Source of the DNA: Trochalopteron elliotii
Lineage: Eukaryota; Chordata; Aves; Passeriformes; Leiothrichidae
Reading direction: 5' to 3'
NCBI GenBank assembly: GCA_024734555.1
Contig: JANPWX010019802.1
Span: 695,342-759,341 of the forward strand
Length of the DNA stretch: 64,000 bases
Numbering within the stretch: the first letter of the stretch is position 1; the number at the start of each line of letters is the position of its first letter. Made by a program: the position numbers and the translations under genes. Shown in pieces: positions 23,486 to 36,608 of this stretch. Below the pieces are notes generated by a model that saw only the letters and a list, made by a program, of their open reading frames with translations, was not told where the DNA came from and made no database searches.

Positions 23486-26400
23486 GAAGTAATGTGCTTT
23501 GAGTTTTACTGCTGCGTTTGGAGTCTTCTCACCAAGTGTTCAACTCTAAGTTGGCATGAGAAGTTCCTGTAGCAACTGTGTAAGGGGTTCCATCTTCCCA
23601 GACAGTTATGGAATAGAAGTTTCATGTTCTTGCTTTGTCCTCTGTCCCATGATGCAGGGTATGTGATTAGTATATTTGCAGAAATTATTTCTTCAGCATT
23701 CTTTGTTCTCCTCTCCTTGGAGTTTTTCAGTACATACCTTCCAAAACTCCCAAGTTTTAAGAAACAAAAGAGAGGGCATAGGTGCTTTGAGCTACATTAG
23801 TGCATCTACAGAAACATCTGAAATGCAATGCCAGATGATTGAATGTCATTCAGAGGTTTGATCATCCACAATGACTGTAGATATCGTTGTGTTTGAATGG
23901 TAAAAAGCATTTCCAGGCTCGTCTAGAGTCTTCTAGACAAGTCTTCTGATAGACTGCTGATGTTTGAGAGCTGCTGCTTTTTCCCCACATGTGGCTGTTG
24001 TCTTCCTGGCATTACTCTGCCAGAGGGGAGAAATAATGGTTTAGAGTCAATTAATTTGTCAGCAGTTTGATCAAGTTACTGCAGGTCTTTTGTCTTACAG
24101 GTAACCCTAAAGATAACATGGATTTTTATATTTGAAACTGGGTATCGGAGAACATTTATTATTGGGAATTACAGGGTTTTTTGGTCTGTGGAAAGATGTT
24201 GCTTAAAAATCTGTATGTGCATATGCACGCTCATGGTTAAAGCAACACAAAGCTTGGTTGCAGTAGTATTTACAAGATTGAGGGCTATATTTTCAGTAAA
24301 ATTAAATGAAAAGTGTGTCAGCATAGGAGTCTAAATCTTCCATGACTTAAATGCTTTGTAAATGCTTCCTTTCCATGCTTGTGCTACTGAGTGTGAAATT
24401 TAGATGTTTAATTCACTTGGGTTCCACTTTGGCCTTTGAGGTGGGTCTGCTTAAAAAGGAGGCTCAGTGAACGTGCAGGCAGCAGATGATGTTCACTGAT
24501 CTCCTGCTGCTGGTATGTTTGCTTGCTGTGGCATGTTAGTCTGTGGTGGCCTGGAATGTGAGGTTGGTAGTTAGCTCCTTTGAGGAGAACATACTCATTT
24601 TCGGTTACTTCTGGTCACAAAATCATATGTGGTGCTAACCCCGGAGCTCTGTCGGTTATTTAATTTCTGAGCTGCTCTGTGTTTTTGGGGGATTGGTGGT
24701 AAAATTCATCACTGAGGAAGAAAATTCAAAAGTACACCTCTTCCTGGTTCGTACCTATTCAGTCTTTATACCATTTGTGTCTGCTATGCTGTAGCAAACT
24801 CACACAGGGTGATCTGTTCCAAGTAATTAATGAGTTCTTTAAACCTCTTGGAGGAGTTACGGGCAAAGGGAATTTGAGTGTGCAGTGCTAAAAAACGGTA
24901 TTTGGAACAAACCTACAATTTTACTTGTGACTTTTGTTGGGTCACTCTTGTTGGTTTACATATGGGTGTTGGGAAACTGTTAAAAACAAGGTAACAAATA
25001 TTAAGGAGTCTAAGTAAGAGGAGGTGAAAAAGGATGGAAATAGACATGTTTAATCATCTCAAATTGTGACAAGTAGGGAGAATCAGTTGGAACTCCAAAT
25101 TTGTCAATCCATCTGGCTCTGATCCTGATGGATAAGATCAAAAACATTGATATGGGGGAACAAAAAAACTTAAGAGCTTTACTATTTCCCTAAAATAGTG
25201 TTTACCTATATTGCGTCTTATTTGTGATTTTTAGGAGAGTTTTGTTTTTCTGAACAACGTTTTGTGAGGGTGTGGGCTTTTTGTTGCTATTAGACAATCC
25301 TGTTCTTCCAGTGTGTTATTTTTGATTCAGATGTTAAGGCTTTGGGTCTGGTACCAGATATTTCATCTAACTAAATGAAAATGTAACTAATACAAGTACT
25401 AGAAAAGCAAGATCTACTTAAAATAGATTTTAATCGACTTGAGGTTAATTTACTCTTTCATTTGTATTTATCCGAGTGAGTTCATCAGTTTTTCAGGGAG
25501 CGTTTATTTTGTTTTGCTTTACTGAAACCAAACAGAAGAAATGCTGAGGATCCTGGTATTATTGTGGTTTTTCAATGCTATTCTTACTAGAAAAAGACAG
25601 TAAAGTAGGCAGCATTTCTGTGGGAAGTTGTTCTGTGGGATCTGTTGGAGATTGTATTGTCATAATTTCAAATGTCCTGTAGTCTTTCATGACATCAGTT
25701 ACTGAGCTGGTTTTGTAGCAGCGGGTGGTGACCTGTCAAGGGAAAGATTGTGGCCTTGTCAATGGAGCAGGTTAGAAGAAAGTGTTACAGAGTGGGAGAG
25801 AAACATGTTGTTAATCAATATTTTTCTTTTATCCTCTTTCTTACTTTGCTTCTCCTTTTACATAGACTAACCAAAGGAGAACCAACAAATTGTTCCTTCA
25901 CCTTTTAAAAACAGTACTTTCTCTCATCTGTGGAGCAAGTCCCTACTTATTTCCACTGAATTTAAATATATATTTGCTCATTTTTGTTTTGTAGCTCATG
26001 CATCCTTCCACTGGTGTTAATTCTTGACCAGATTTTAAATTTCAGCTTCAGAGCATGAAATATCTGCAGAGGAATAACTTTCCTTCAAAATCAGAATGTT
26101 AGTCATTTCCTGCAGTTTTGTATTAACTTGGTTTTAATCTTTGAAGTCTGAAGTACACATTGGACAGTTCAAATTAATTGAAATCACAGCAATGAAATTC
26201 TCTGGAATTTCTGCATTGTGCTCTTCAGTCACTTTCCTATTCTGAGGAAAGAGGGTGACATGTTAATAGCAAATCAGCATGGCACTGTTCCACTTTTTAC
26301 TTCAGTTATTGTCAAAGTAGTATTGTGCCTCTATTTTTTTTCTCATGCTGGAAAGCATAGGGTGTCAGAAGTTAAGTAAGACTTTAAGTTGGGTTATTAT

Positions 26401-29400
26401 TAAATCAACTTTGAATTCAGTTTTGAAGCTGTAATTAGCATTTTGATGAGAAAGAAGACTCTTTAGTTCATCTTAAATCTCCTGTGAGGTGAGAAACTTG
26501 TTTTTGGCTTCCAGTAGTGAATTATAATCCCTATTGAAAACAACATTTTTAAGAGAAAGTGTACTTACATATAATTGTCTAAATACTAAGTTTTTTGTTA
26601 AAAAATTATTGTAAGCAGTACGCCCTTGTTCTTCCCTATCTAAAGAGGCAAAAATACTTTAGAAACCATTCAAGAATAGCCTTCTGCTAATTTTTTTGTG
26701 TCAGTTGCTTATATGATCTGCAAAATGCCTGATAGAGTAAAATAAAAATGAGAACTCTCTTTAATCAGTATCCATTCACTTAGAGGAGCGCAACACTAAG
26801 TAAAGGAAAACATAATTTAGTACAGAAATACTGACTTAAATGTTTCGTCACTGTGTTGGGAGTGAAAAGGGACTATAAGTTGGTAAAAGTCAAATGTGCA
26901 TTGTGAGAGAAAAGCAGAGTAAATAGAGGACAAAAATAACTGTGCTTACCCACATGGAGGGTGTGAAGAGTGTTGTGGTTAGGAAGAACCCCAGCCAATG
27001 CAGAGAGGAGTAATTCTTCTTCATCACTGTTGGGAACAACTAATTGGAATGTATTGGGATCCATGTATCAGATCTGTTTTACAGTAGTTCTGTATCTACT
27101 GTAAAATTAATGTAAAGAAAAACAATAGACAGAGGTAAGTGGCTTCAGGGATTCCTTTATATGTCCAGGACAGAAACTCTTAAAACTGCTGAGAATAATG
27201 TTGAGATAATATGTATCATAATTATTGTATAAACTAGAGGAAAGAGATGCTTAGAGTCTGGAAAATACAGTCCTTTTCTGTTTGGGTTTTTGAGCCTTTA
27301 CTTTTTTTAAAAATTGTGGCTACTGCTTATTGCAGTGAAATTCCTTATTGTAGTGAAAAAGGTGTACTAAAGTAAAACTATATTTAAAGCTGCATTATGA
27401 ATAAAGCCTTCTGCTTTTAGTACTGCATTTTATACTAAACATGTAAGAACAAAAACCAAACTGGCTTGTTGAAGTGGATAAAACTTAGAAGACAGACAGA
27501 CAACTCTTTAAGGGAGGAGGAATTATAAAGTAGAAGAGAAGTCCAGTTCTGTGTATTATGTCTCTTCAAGTAGTAACTTGCATTAGGACACTGCATAGTC
27601 TTGCGTTTATTTGTGGTTTTTGGTAGGATATATTTTTTGAAATATGACAAATTCAAAGTGGGAAATGAATATATATACACACATGTACTTCCTTTGAACT
27701 CTGATCTATGAATGTGTTTCTATTTATCTTCCTGTTACCATAGATTGAATTACGTAACCTGTCTGGATTTGTTTTTCTGGACAGTTACTGGCTGGAGGGT
27801 TTTGAGTGTGGTTCTTCCCTCCCCCTTCCACCCAACATCTGCTTATTTTGTGTCTCAAGTGTTCTGCACCTGCTGTGTTATTCTGACCTCTGTTGTTTGA
27901 TCCATCCTAGCTTTAGGTAGGAATTCTGGCCATTGCATTTTTGAGGGAGAGTGCATGTAAGGCAGGGCATCAGGGACTGGAGTTTTTTTATGTATAGACC
28001 ATACAATTTAGTAAGCATTTAAATAACCAGTAAATTTAAATTATTTTTTCTCCCTACTGGTTTCTGTGCTGACCTGTTTTGTGTTGCAGATCACCTGAAT
28101 TTATCTGCAGGCAATTATGTGCAGAGTGTGATTAATAGATGAGAAATTTTCTTTTATGGTGAAATACTGCGTATTTACAGCAGTGCAGCTTGCTTGTCAA
28201 AAACCTTTGGTGTCTGCTGCAGATGGCTGCATAGTCTTAAGGAGTGGCTTCCTGGCTGCATTGTACATGAAGTGCCAAACACTGAGAGCAGTTCTGTTCT
28301 GGAATGCCAAAATACATTAAATCCATTCAGGAAGCAACATATGTCAAACGAATAAAAATATCATATTCATGTGAAACAGAATGTTGTAATTATGTTTTTC
28401 AGATCTATTTTATTTCCTGAGTTAAGGGCTTAAAAAAGGGCTTTTTGTATTGAGAATGGTATTAAATACCAATTGCTGACTTAGACTGTTAGCATTTTCA
28501 CTACTGTTTGTTTCCCCATCCCCTGTTTTTTCTTTTTTTTACATATGCCATAGATGGAAGTTGAAACCAGCAATCTGTCAATAAGAAGGAAGGAATAGAA
28601 AAACGATAATTATGTTTTCCTCCTTGGATATCTAGGCCTGTGCATGTTTTTGGTGGGTGATTTGGTTTTTTGGTTCATTGGAGATACTGGTTTTATTTTG
28701 TTGGGGTTTTTTTGTTTGTTTGTTAGGGTTTTTTCTTAAGGCTAGTAGTGTATGTGTTTCTTCACAGCACTGAGAGAAGTATGTAGTTGCTTGATACTGC
28801 AGGTACAAAAGCATGGTTGATAAAAGTAAGGAGTGAAGGATTTTGCTTCTGCTCAGTGTCTAATTCCAACAAGTTCTCAAGACAAGGAGTAAGAGCATTT
28901 ACAACTAATAGCTCCAAATATTGCAAGGTTTTATTATAAAGATGCAAGCCCAAGGCCAAGCATTTAGTTGCTTATTATTTTATGTTGGCAAAGTAGGTGG
29001 TATTCACTTTAATTTCTCCTAGTTAGAAGGCAAAGGTATTAAAAAGTGCGTAGACAGAAAAATACATGTATCTGTAAAAGCTGTAATTTAATCTGATTAG
29101 TTTCTAACTAATATATTGCATAATTTTTACTGATATGAAATAATTTAAAAGCCTCTTTAAGCCAGAGGAATGAAGTATGTATATTTTTAAAGGAATTTTG
29201 CTTGTTCTTTCTGAATGTAATTTTTCTCCTGTTTTTTCTTTCTGTTCAGTCCCTATGATTAGAAATGGAGTTAAAAATTAACTTCAGAAAATTAACTTAC
29301 ATAACATCCTAATTGCTGTTCAGTCTTGTGTAAGAAATGAGAGGTCCTTGAAAGAGAAGAGAGGGCAAATATTTTACTTCCATAGCTGTGGAAGGCACGG

Positions 29401-32203
29401 ATTTATTTAAAACAAGGATTTAATAATAAAGTAGCTTCATGTGAAGCAGAGTCTGTAGCAGAGACCATAACTGCTGTAATTTCTATAGTTTTTTTGGGAG
29501 ATTCTAAGAGATCAGTGTTAAAGCAGGGTTGGAAGCATGATGCATTCCTGTCTCTTGAATTGAAAAAGGAGGTACTGCTGTGTTTGTTTTCTGGCTTAAA
29601 TTCCACTCCCTGAGATTTTTAACTCAGGTCCCATGGTAATGGTACCACCATTTAAAGATTTGCTTGTCTGCTGAGAGATGAGACAAATCCTGGAGTTGCC
29701 TGTTTGTATCTTGGTCCCAGTCAGCTGGGTTATTGTCTGCTCTGTGTTTATTCAGGCAGTCCAGCTGCCTTCCCTGAATGTGATGTGTGTTGGTTTGATT
29801 GGTCTCAGCCTTCTTCGGGGTAGTTATGAGAAAATCTATAGACATATGTTCAGGTATACATGAGCTTTCCTTCCCCTCAGCCTTTGTTCTTCTTTGAAGT
29901 GTGGTGTTTATCTTCATTCTTGTCACCACATTTTGTGTCCTGAAGGAGCAGTGGTCCTGCTGGCCACAGAGAGGCCTGGCCTGTTCAAGCACAGCTGATT
30001 CCAGTGTTTCTGCTGTCTCCCAGCTATCAGTGGCTACAGGAGTGGTCTGTAGCTATTGAATTGCAGGAAGTACCAGAAGTAGTAACACAGAGAAATGTTT
30101 TCCTAGGTCTGTGTTTTCCTTTTGTCCCTTAATGTATCTCAAATGTACTTCAGGTGTACAGGCAAGTGTCTATGGGTGTCCCTCTCCTCTCTGCGCCTTA
30201 GACCTGTCTGTTAATTCTATTGAGTCTGGCCTGGTTTGCTGACATTTTCAGTGTGAAATAACAAGTTAAATCCTACTTGCACTTTAGCCCTTGTCATCAT
30301 GAGTAGCAGGAATTGATTTTCAAACAGACTTGGAAATTAGTTCACACACCTGAGTTGAAGTTAGACTTGCTACTATCATAGCATTAATGGAGTTGTCCAG
30401 AAAGCATTGACGCAACATTTGGGTTTCCCCTTTTGGAAGGTGTAAATGTTGCAGATTGCTGTGTACTTGCAAGAGTTATAATGTATTGTCTTTTCTCACT
30501 CTTTAACCAACTGCAACCGTCATCAAAGCATTTGTCATTTCTGGTTTTAATAGACAAATAATGCTGTGGAATCTATAGGAGTTTTTTCCCCTCCGTGGCA
30601 TTTATTCTAATTTTTTTTCTAAGATTTTTCTATGCTGGTGGTTGTAAATACTTATTTTATACCTCTTCATTAAACAGTTGAATTGTTTTATCTTTGGTTG
30701 TTTTGTTTCTTTTTAAGGTGCTTTGTAACTTAATTATACTCCTTGATTTAACTAACAAGGTGTGTAACTGTTGTGACTTTTAAAAGCATGTTGACTGTTT
30801 ACACTTTGTTTCATCCTTTCTTTTGGTTTCTTCCTGAATATGTCCATTCTCTTTAGGCTCTCTAACACCTCAGTAATGTTGATTTGAGAGCAAACCAGCA
30901 GACAGCATCATGGAAGAATTCTTTTTAATGAGAAAAGTTGTTTCTCCTTCTTCTTATCAAGATTTACTGTTAAGTCTGTATTTGAGGTGCATGGTGTGGG
31001 TGGCTTTAAGTTAATCACTTAGGAGGAGGAGCTGTAGAAGAGGAATTTAGATGAGAAACTTGGGTGCAGTGTAAAGACTGGTTTCGTCCATACCAATTAC
31101 TAGCTTTGCTTTACATCCAAATATTTGAAGGTTAATAGAAAATATCTTATTTCAGGAACTTGATGTAGGGCAAATCACCTTTTCCATGAAGAATGGAAAT
31201 AGGTTGCATTCTGCTCTAAGTCATGGGCATCACAGGCTATAAAGTGGCAGCTTTCTGATGCTCTAGGAAGCTTGAACTGTATTTCATGTATCTTCACTAT
31301 ATTTAAAGAACAGTGGGACACATGAAATATACATCTAGATCAGTGGCTCTGTTGTGCATATAAATATAAGTTTTTATAAATCTATTCAGTATATCTGTTT
31401 ATGGTTTGAATTACAGGTTGATATTAATTGAATATTTTTCTAATTTTTTTTAACCTTAATATTAGGCCAAAATGAACAACTGAGACTTTCTGTCAATAGT
31501 GCTTCTTTACAATGCACCTCCTTGTGTTGGTCACTTTGGAATTTATAAAGGGTTTCTACTTTGGTTAAAAGAAAGCAAATGTATGTAATTTTTGAACTTA
31601 CTATGTTGGGGACGATGGTCTGTATACTTTTGTGCACTTTATTCTCATTCCCTCAAATTTCTTATAAATTTAAAGCATTGCTTTGTAGGCAAGTAATTGA
31701 CTTTTTGTTGCAAAAACATGCACAGCACTTGCTGAGCGACAGTGTCTTGAAGTTCAGACCACATCCTGTAACTATTTCTTTCAGTTTTGTAGAGTAAAAC
31801 CTGCTGGTACAGCAGTGTCTGGACCAAAACTGTTCATTGGATTCACTGAGCATCCTTGCTTCTTCTTGGCTGTTTGTATATATTTATCATGGTTAATTTT
31901 TTTTTTTAATTCCTCCCTCTTGCCCCCTCCACTAAAACTATGAATCCAAGACGGACTAAATTATAAATGTGACACACATGAATGAATTTTGCCATCAATG
32001 TGTGCCATTGTGAGCATTAAAATATGCTTGCATGTTTTTTGATACATCTTTTTTGTACTAAAAGAAAAATACCAGTCATAAAGAAGTTATCACCTTTACT
32101 TTAAAGGAGTTTTAATTTTTAAAGACTGTAGCTAAATGTCTAGTCTTACATTCTGCTCTGCACACTTCCTCTTTGCTTCTGGTGTGGTTCTTTGCATCAA
32201 AAA

Positions 32204-32262
32204 GAAGACGAGATATTGAAAGTGAAGACAAGATATTGAAGGTGGAGACATGGTACTGAGGA
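32204..32262. repeat. 20-bp tandem repeat, about three copies
   Basis: GAAGACGAGATATTGAAAGT (32,204-32,223) and GAAGACAAGATATTGAAGGT (32,224-32,243) differ at two positions, and a more diverged third copy follows to about 32,262. Confidence 0.8.
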
Positions 32263-34403
32263 TTAATGAGTTGTTGAGCAAACTGAGCTAAGTGAAAAAA
32301 AAATTCTCACCTGTGTCTTGCAGGTTTAGGCATTTTGGATCAGTTACTCATTGGACTTACAGTGTGGTTATGTCAACCCTAGCCGTAATAAAAGGCAGGT
32401 GTGAGGGAAAAGCAGGGACTACTCTGGCTTCAGCAGGCTCTAGTTTGAATTTTGCACGATGAGATCAACTTGCCTTTTGAGTTCCAGTTGCTGGTTTGGA
32501 ATAGTCTTTCACTTACCCACAGTAAATGTAAATGTCACTATTCATCATCAGTGATTTGATCCTTGATAATATGTACATAAAATTCAGAAGTGCAGTTACA
32601 AACTGGAATACTTACCCAGTTACATCTCCTTTTTGGCAGCTTTGTAGTCTGCTACCTCCCATCTCTCCTGCTTTTTCTTGCCATAGGCAGATTGGATTCT
32701 AGACTTGAGACAGTAGGCTGGAATTTTAATGTTTCTCTATAAAATAGTTTTTAATTGCTTCAAAAGTGGGAAATAACTAACCATGGAAAGGAGAAGAAAC
32801 AATGAAAACCTTTTCTCCTGAAAGCTACATTTCAGAGCACTTGCTTTTGAAATATATATCTCTTTAGTTTGGGATTTCTGGTGGCATTGTGTTTTTCATT
32901 ATCTAGAGGGATCTCTTGATTGAAATGTGTAGGTCAACAGTATTTGAATGTGGCATGCTATTCCTTCAAGGCTAGTGTGAGCAGAGAACTGGCAGGTGAT
33001 AGGCAGTTGGTATGATTAGTAAACAAGTTCATATGTTATGTGTTGTGACAAAATGATGGACTTAGAAATGTCTGTCACTTAGAGTGTGCAACGCTTTTAC
33101 AGTATTTTACTTTTTCAATTTCAGATGGGCAGGATAGAATCACCTTTATTCATGGAGGGATTGAAAGTGAAGATAATTTAGGGGGCAGAGGATGGAAGAA
33201 TAAAGGACATTTAGCTTCATCATTGTCAAATCTTCTAGGAAGATTGTGAGCTGGGTGTGGAGGTGCTGTGGGGCTGTAGTGAGGAGCCATGTGTAGTGGC
33301 CTCACTTGACTGTACTGCAGGCATGAAATGCAGTGAATTTCTGATCCTTCCCTCCTGTTTCCAGAAGGACCAAGCCCCTATATTAGAGAGGAGATGGCAC
33401 TCATGGTCATGAAGTGAACAGAAACAGCTGGTGTTTGTGCTGTTACCCACTTTTTAAGGTTCTGATACTGTGCTTATCTCTGCTTCTCTGGAGAGACTGG
33501 AGTGCACTGATCTGTTAAAGCACTAGTGAGTTTAAAATGTATTTATTGTTATCTGAGTTTAAATTACTCTCTGCAATCCACTTCTTAGAGTTATCACATG
33601 ACAAACGTTTAAATTGAGTTGTGAGGACATTTTCCTTCTCCAGGCACACCAGTGTTTGCAGCAATTACTTCTGATAGCCTAGCTGTACATTGCCTGCTTA
33701 CTGGAATACTAAGGTGTCAAAAGGATAGTTCTCAACACATCCTTAAGCAGCTAAGCTATTTCTCATGACAGCAGTTGTCTATTTGTATGCTCTGCTCTTT
33801 AATCTGTAAAATAACAACTCATCTTCTGGTTAATTGATAAGTATTTGATGTAGCATTTCAGGGGGAAATAGTGTTTGCTGTAAGATAACTAATTTTCCTG
33901 GGGTTCAAAGATGGAAAAAAAGCTCAGAATACATTAAGTCCCAAGTTTTCTTGAACGTTACATTTGGGAAGATAACTTACGTATTAGGCTTTTTCTTTCA
34001 AATTATGTAGTACAAGGATTAAACTATGCAGGATTTGGAGATACTGAATTCTTCCTGAAGGTAGTGTCTAAATGATGATCTTATGTATACTTGAGAGTAA
34101 CTAGTATAATGATACTAATTTCCCTGGGACTGGAATTTTGAAAATGTGATGCAAAGGTTAGTTGTTTCTTTTCCTTCCCTCACCCCCAGATTAAAAATAT
34201 ATTAGGATTTTTTTCTAAAATGCATTCATAGTCTAGTTAGTTATTAAGATACTGAAGTGTCCGTTGACCTTGTAAATGAGCATGGAAAAAGTTGCTTGTG
34301 TTTTTGTGTTTCCTTCATTTATTATTTCATTTTTGAGAGTCTATCTGTAATAAGAATCTAGAGTGTGGTAAATTGAAATTGACTGTGAACCTGAGGGCAA
34401 GTG

Positions 34404-34420
34404 TTTTTTTTTTTTTTTTT
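34404..34420. repeat. Poly-T run of 17
   Basis: Mononucleotide tract in the presumed intron, on the strand expected for its T-rich skew. Confidence 0.95.
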
Positions 34421-36573
34421 GTACATTTATGTTTGCATTAATCCCTCCCCCCTCTAGGTGAATGTGTCACTGTTTTTACAGTTACCTTTCTCCTGCATTT
34501 TTTCCATTTAAAACACAAAGATTTTTTTTCTGTTTTTGTTGCAGCGGTTTTGGGATTTTGGGGAAGAGTCAGATTTTAAGGGACTGGCGTGTAGTTCCAG
34601 TGTGTCTGGCGTGTGTTAAAATGCTGGGCAGAAAAGACAGCTATGTATTTTTACATTTGTTCTGCTGTGTGGTTACAATACAAGTTGAACACTGCTTTTT
34701 AGATGTATGTGGCTGTATTTATCTCTGTATCATGAAATAAGCGGGGGAAGGGGGGAAGGATATTTAAAGATCCATAAAATGACTTGTTCTCTCTCTGCTA
34801 AGATCATGTGTTTTCTGGTATCAGTCCTGACGCTTGGATGTGAACTGTGAGTCTTGCATGGTGGAATAATAGCCAGTTTTGAAGCTGAGCTTAGTGAGGT
34901 TATTATATACTGCTGGAGTGAGTTTCTTTCTACACTTCCCCTTGAATCATTGATCTAGAGAAGAACTTAGTATCCAACGTAGAATTTAAGTGTTAAGGTT
35001 GGGTACAAATCAGTCAGCTACTCAACATCAAGTGCTTAAGCTCACAAATTATCTGCAAATTGATGCCCTCTTCTGCCTTCTGCCTAGCTTCCAATAACCA
35101 GATTATCTTTTAACACTTTTAATGATAGTGGTCAAGTGTGTTTAAGGACTTATTACTGGGGGTTTTTTTAAGTGAAATAAATACATATCAAAACAACTTC
35201 TTGTAATATAGGCTAACTAATTTTGATGTTACCTGTAATTATATGCATCCTCTGTTTGTCCAACGTAATGGAAAATAATATGCCAAGTATTTACATGCTT
35301 TCAGAAGGCAGTTGAGGAGAGCTTTTTTTATGATTCATGCCCAAATGCATTAATGTAGTTGTTGAAGTATTGATTTTGTATGTGCACTGCTAGTAATTAT
35401 GCTCATATATTCATAAGCTTCTGTTTTTCTTATTTGGCACTTAGGATTCAGCTTAAAAAAATTAAATAGCATTTTAATTTTTTTCATGGTAGATGAAGAA
35501 AATAGAGGGGAAGAATCCTGTGGTACTAAATGATTTTTTTTCCTGTTCATTGTTGAAACAAAATGTTTTATTTTATGCATAGACATACTGATGCAGTAGA
35601 ACTGACTTAATAAATATCTCAACTAGTATTTTTTACAATATTAGAACTCGATTAGTAGAATATTTCCAAATTAATTTTACTGCTTTAAGCAATCTTTTCC
35701 ATTAGTCAGTGCTATCATTAGTTGCTCTTGTATTGCTGAGATAGTGGTGTGATGATGCTTCTTGGCTCTGGGTGGAAATGAAAGTAGCATCCATTGCAGT
35801 GTTCCATCTGGAACCTTTTTCCAGTAAACTTAGCCAAAGTGATAGATATCCTTGGTTTGTAATGTAGTATTACCAGTCATTTTAGCATAAGCTCTTGGAT
35901 ACATTCTTGCAAACTCTGAAGTACTTGGTAGCAGTACTAATCACATCTAATTTTCCACAGTATTTTAACAGAATTTCATACAGCTAAGCAGACCCTGACC
36001 ATTCATGTGTACTGAAAAAATGGAGTAACAGGGGACTAGATACAGTAAAATGGAAAAAGATTGTTCTTTAATTATTTTTTTCAGTCCTTTTTTATTTTTA
36101 ATGCAGCACGGTTTTCTCAAGTGTGATAGCAAAGAAAAATCCAAGCTGATTCTTCTCCTAATTGTCTTTGCAGCTACAAAAGCTCCAACATATTGTCTGG
36201 AAGGGATGATTTAGGTATTCAGCAGCATAAATCTGTGTAGTTCGGAAAAGTCCTGGTTGTTCATAACTGTTCTGAAATGGGTTTATAACTCAAATGTAAT
36301 ACGGGTCTTTTTTTGTATAGTGACCTGCCCATCAGGGGTTTGAGTTAGATTGACTTGTTGATATTATTAGATAGTGTGTTTTAATTAAAAATTACAAGTC
36401 TCTGATAATGAAAAAGCCAGAAGAAGACCATAGCCTTAGTTCTGCTTTCTAAGTTACCCTGTTCTGAAGAAAACCAGCATTAGGGAAGAAGTGTCTAAGG
36501 TCTTTCTTCTTATGATGTGTAAAATGATTATTTTCTTACTCCTCCTCAACTGTTAACTTCTGGGGTCTACTTC

Positions 36574-36608
36574 ACTACCGAGCACTTGTACCACGAGTGC
36601 CAGGTAGT
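36574..36608. repeat. Inverted repeat with internal 2x2 mismatch
   Basis: ACTACC-GA-GCACT is mirrored by AGTGC-CA-GGTAGT around a 9-base loop: 11 paired bases with one symmetrical two-base mismatch. A compact hairpin in RNA or a cruciform-prone site in DNA. Confidence 0.7.

Noticed and set aside
29624..29992. 122-codon minus-strand frame
   Set aside because: In the presumed intron with opposite sense, no family resemblance, and another frame is open on the other strand.
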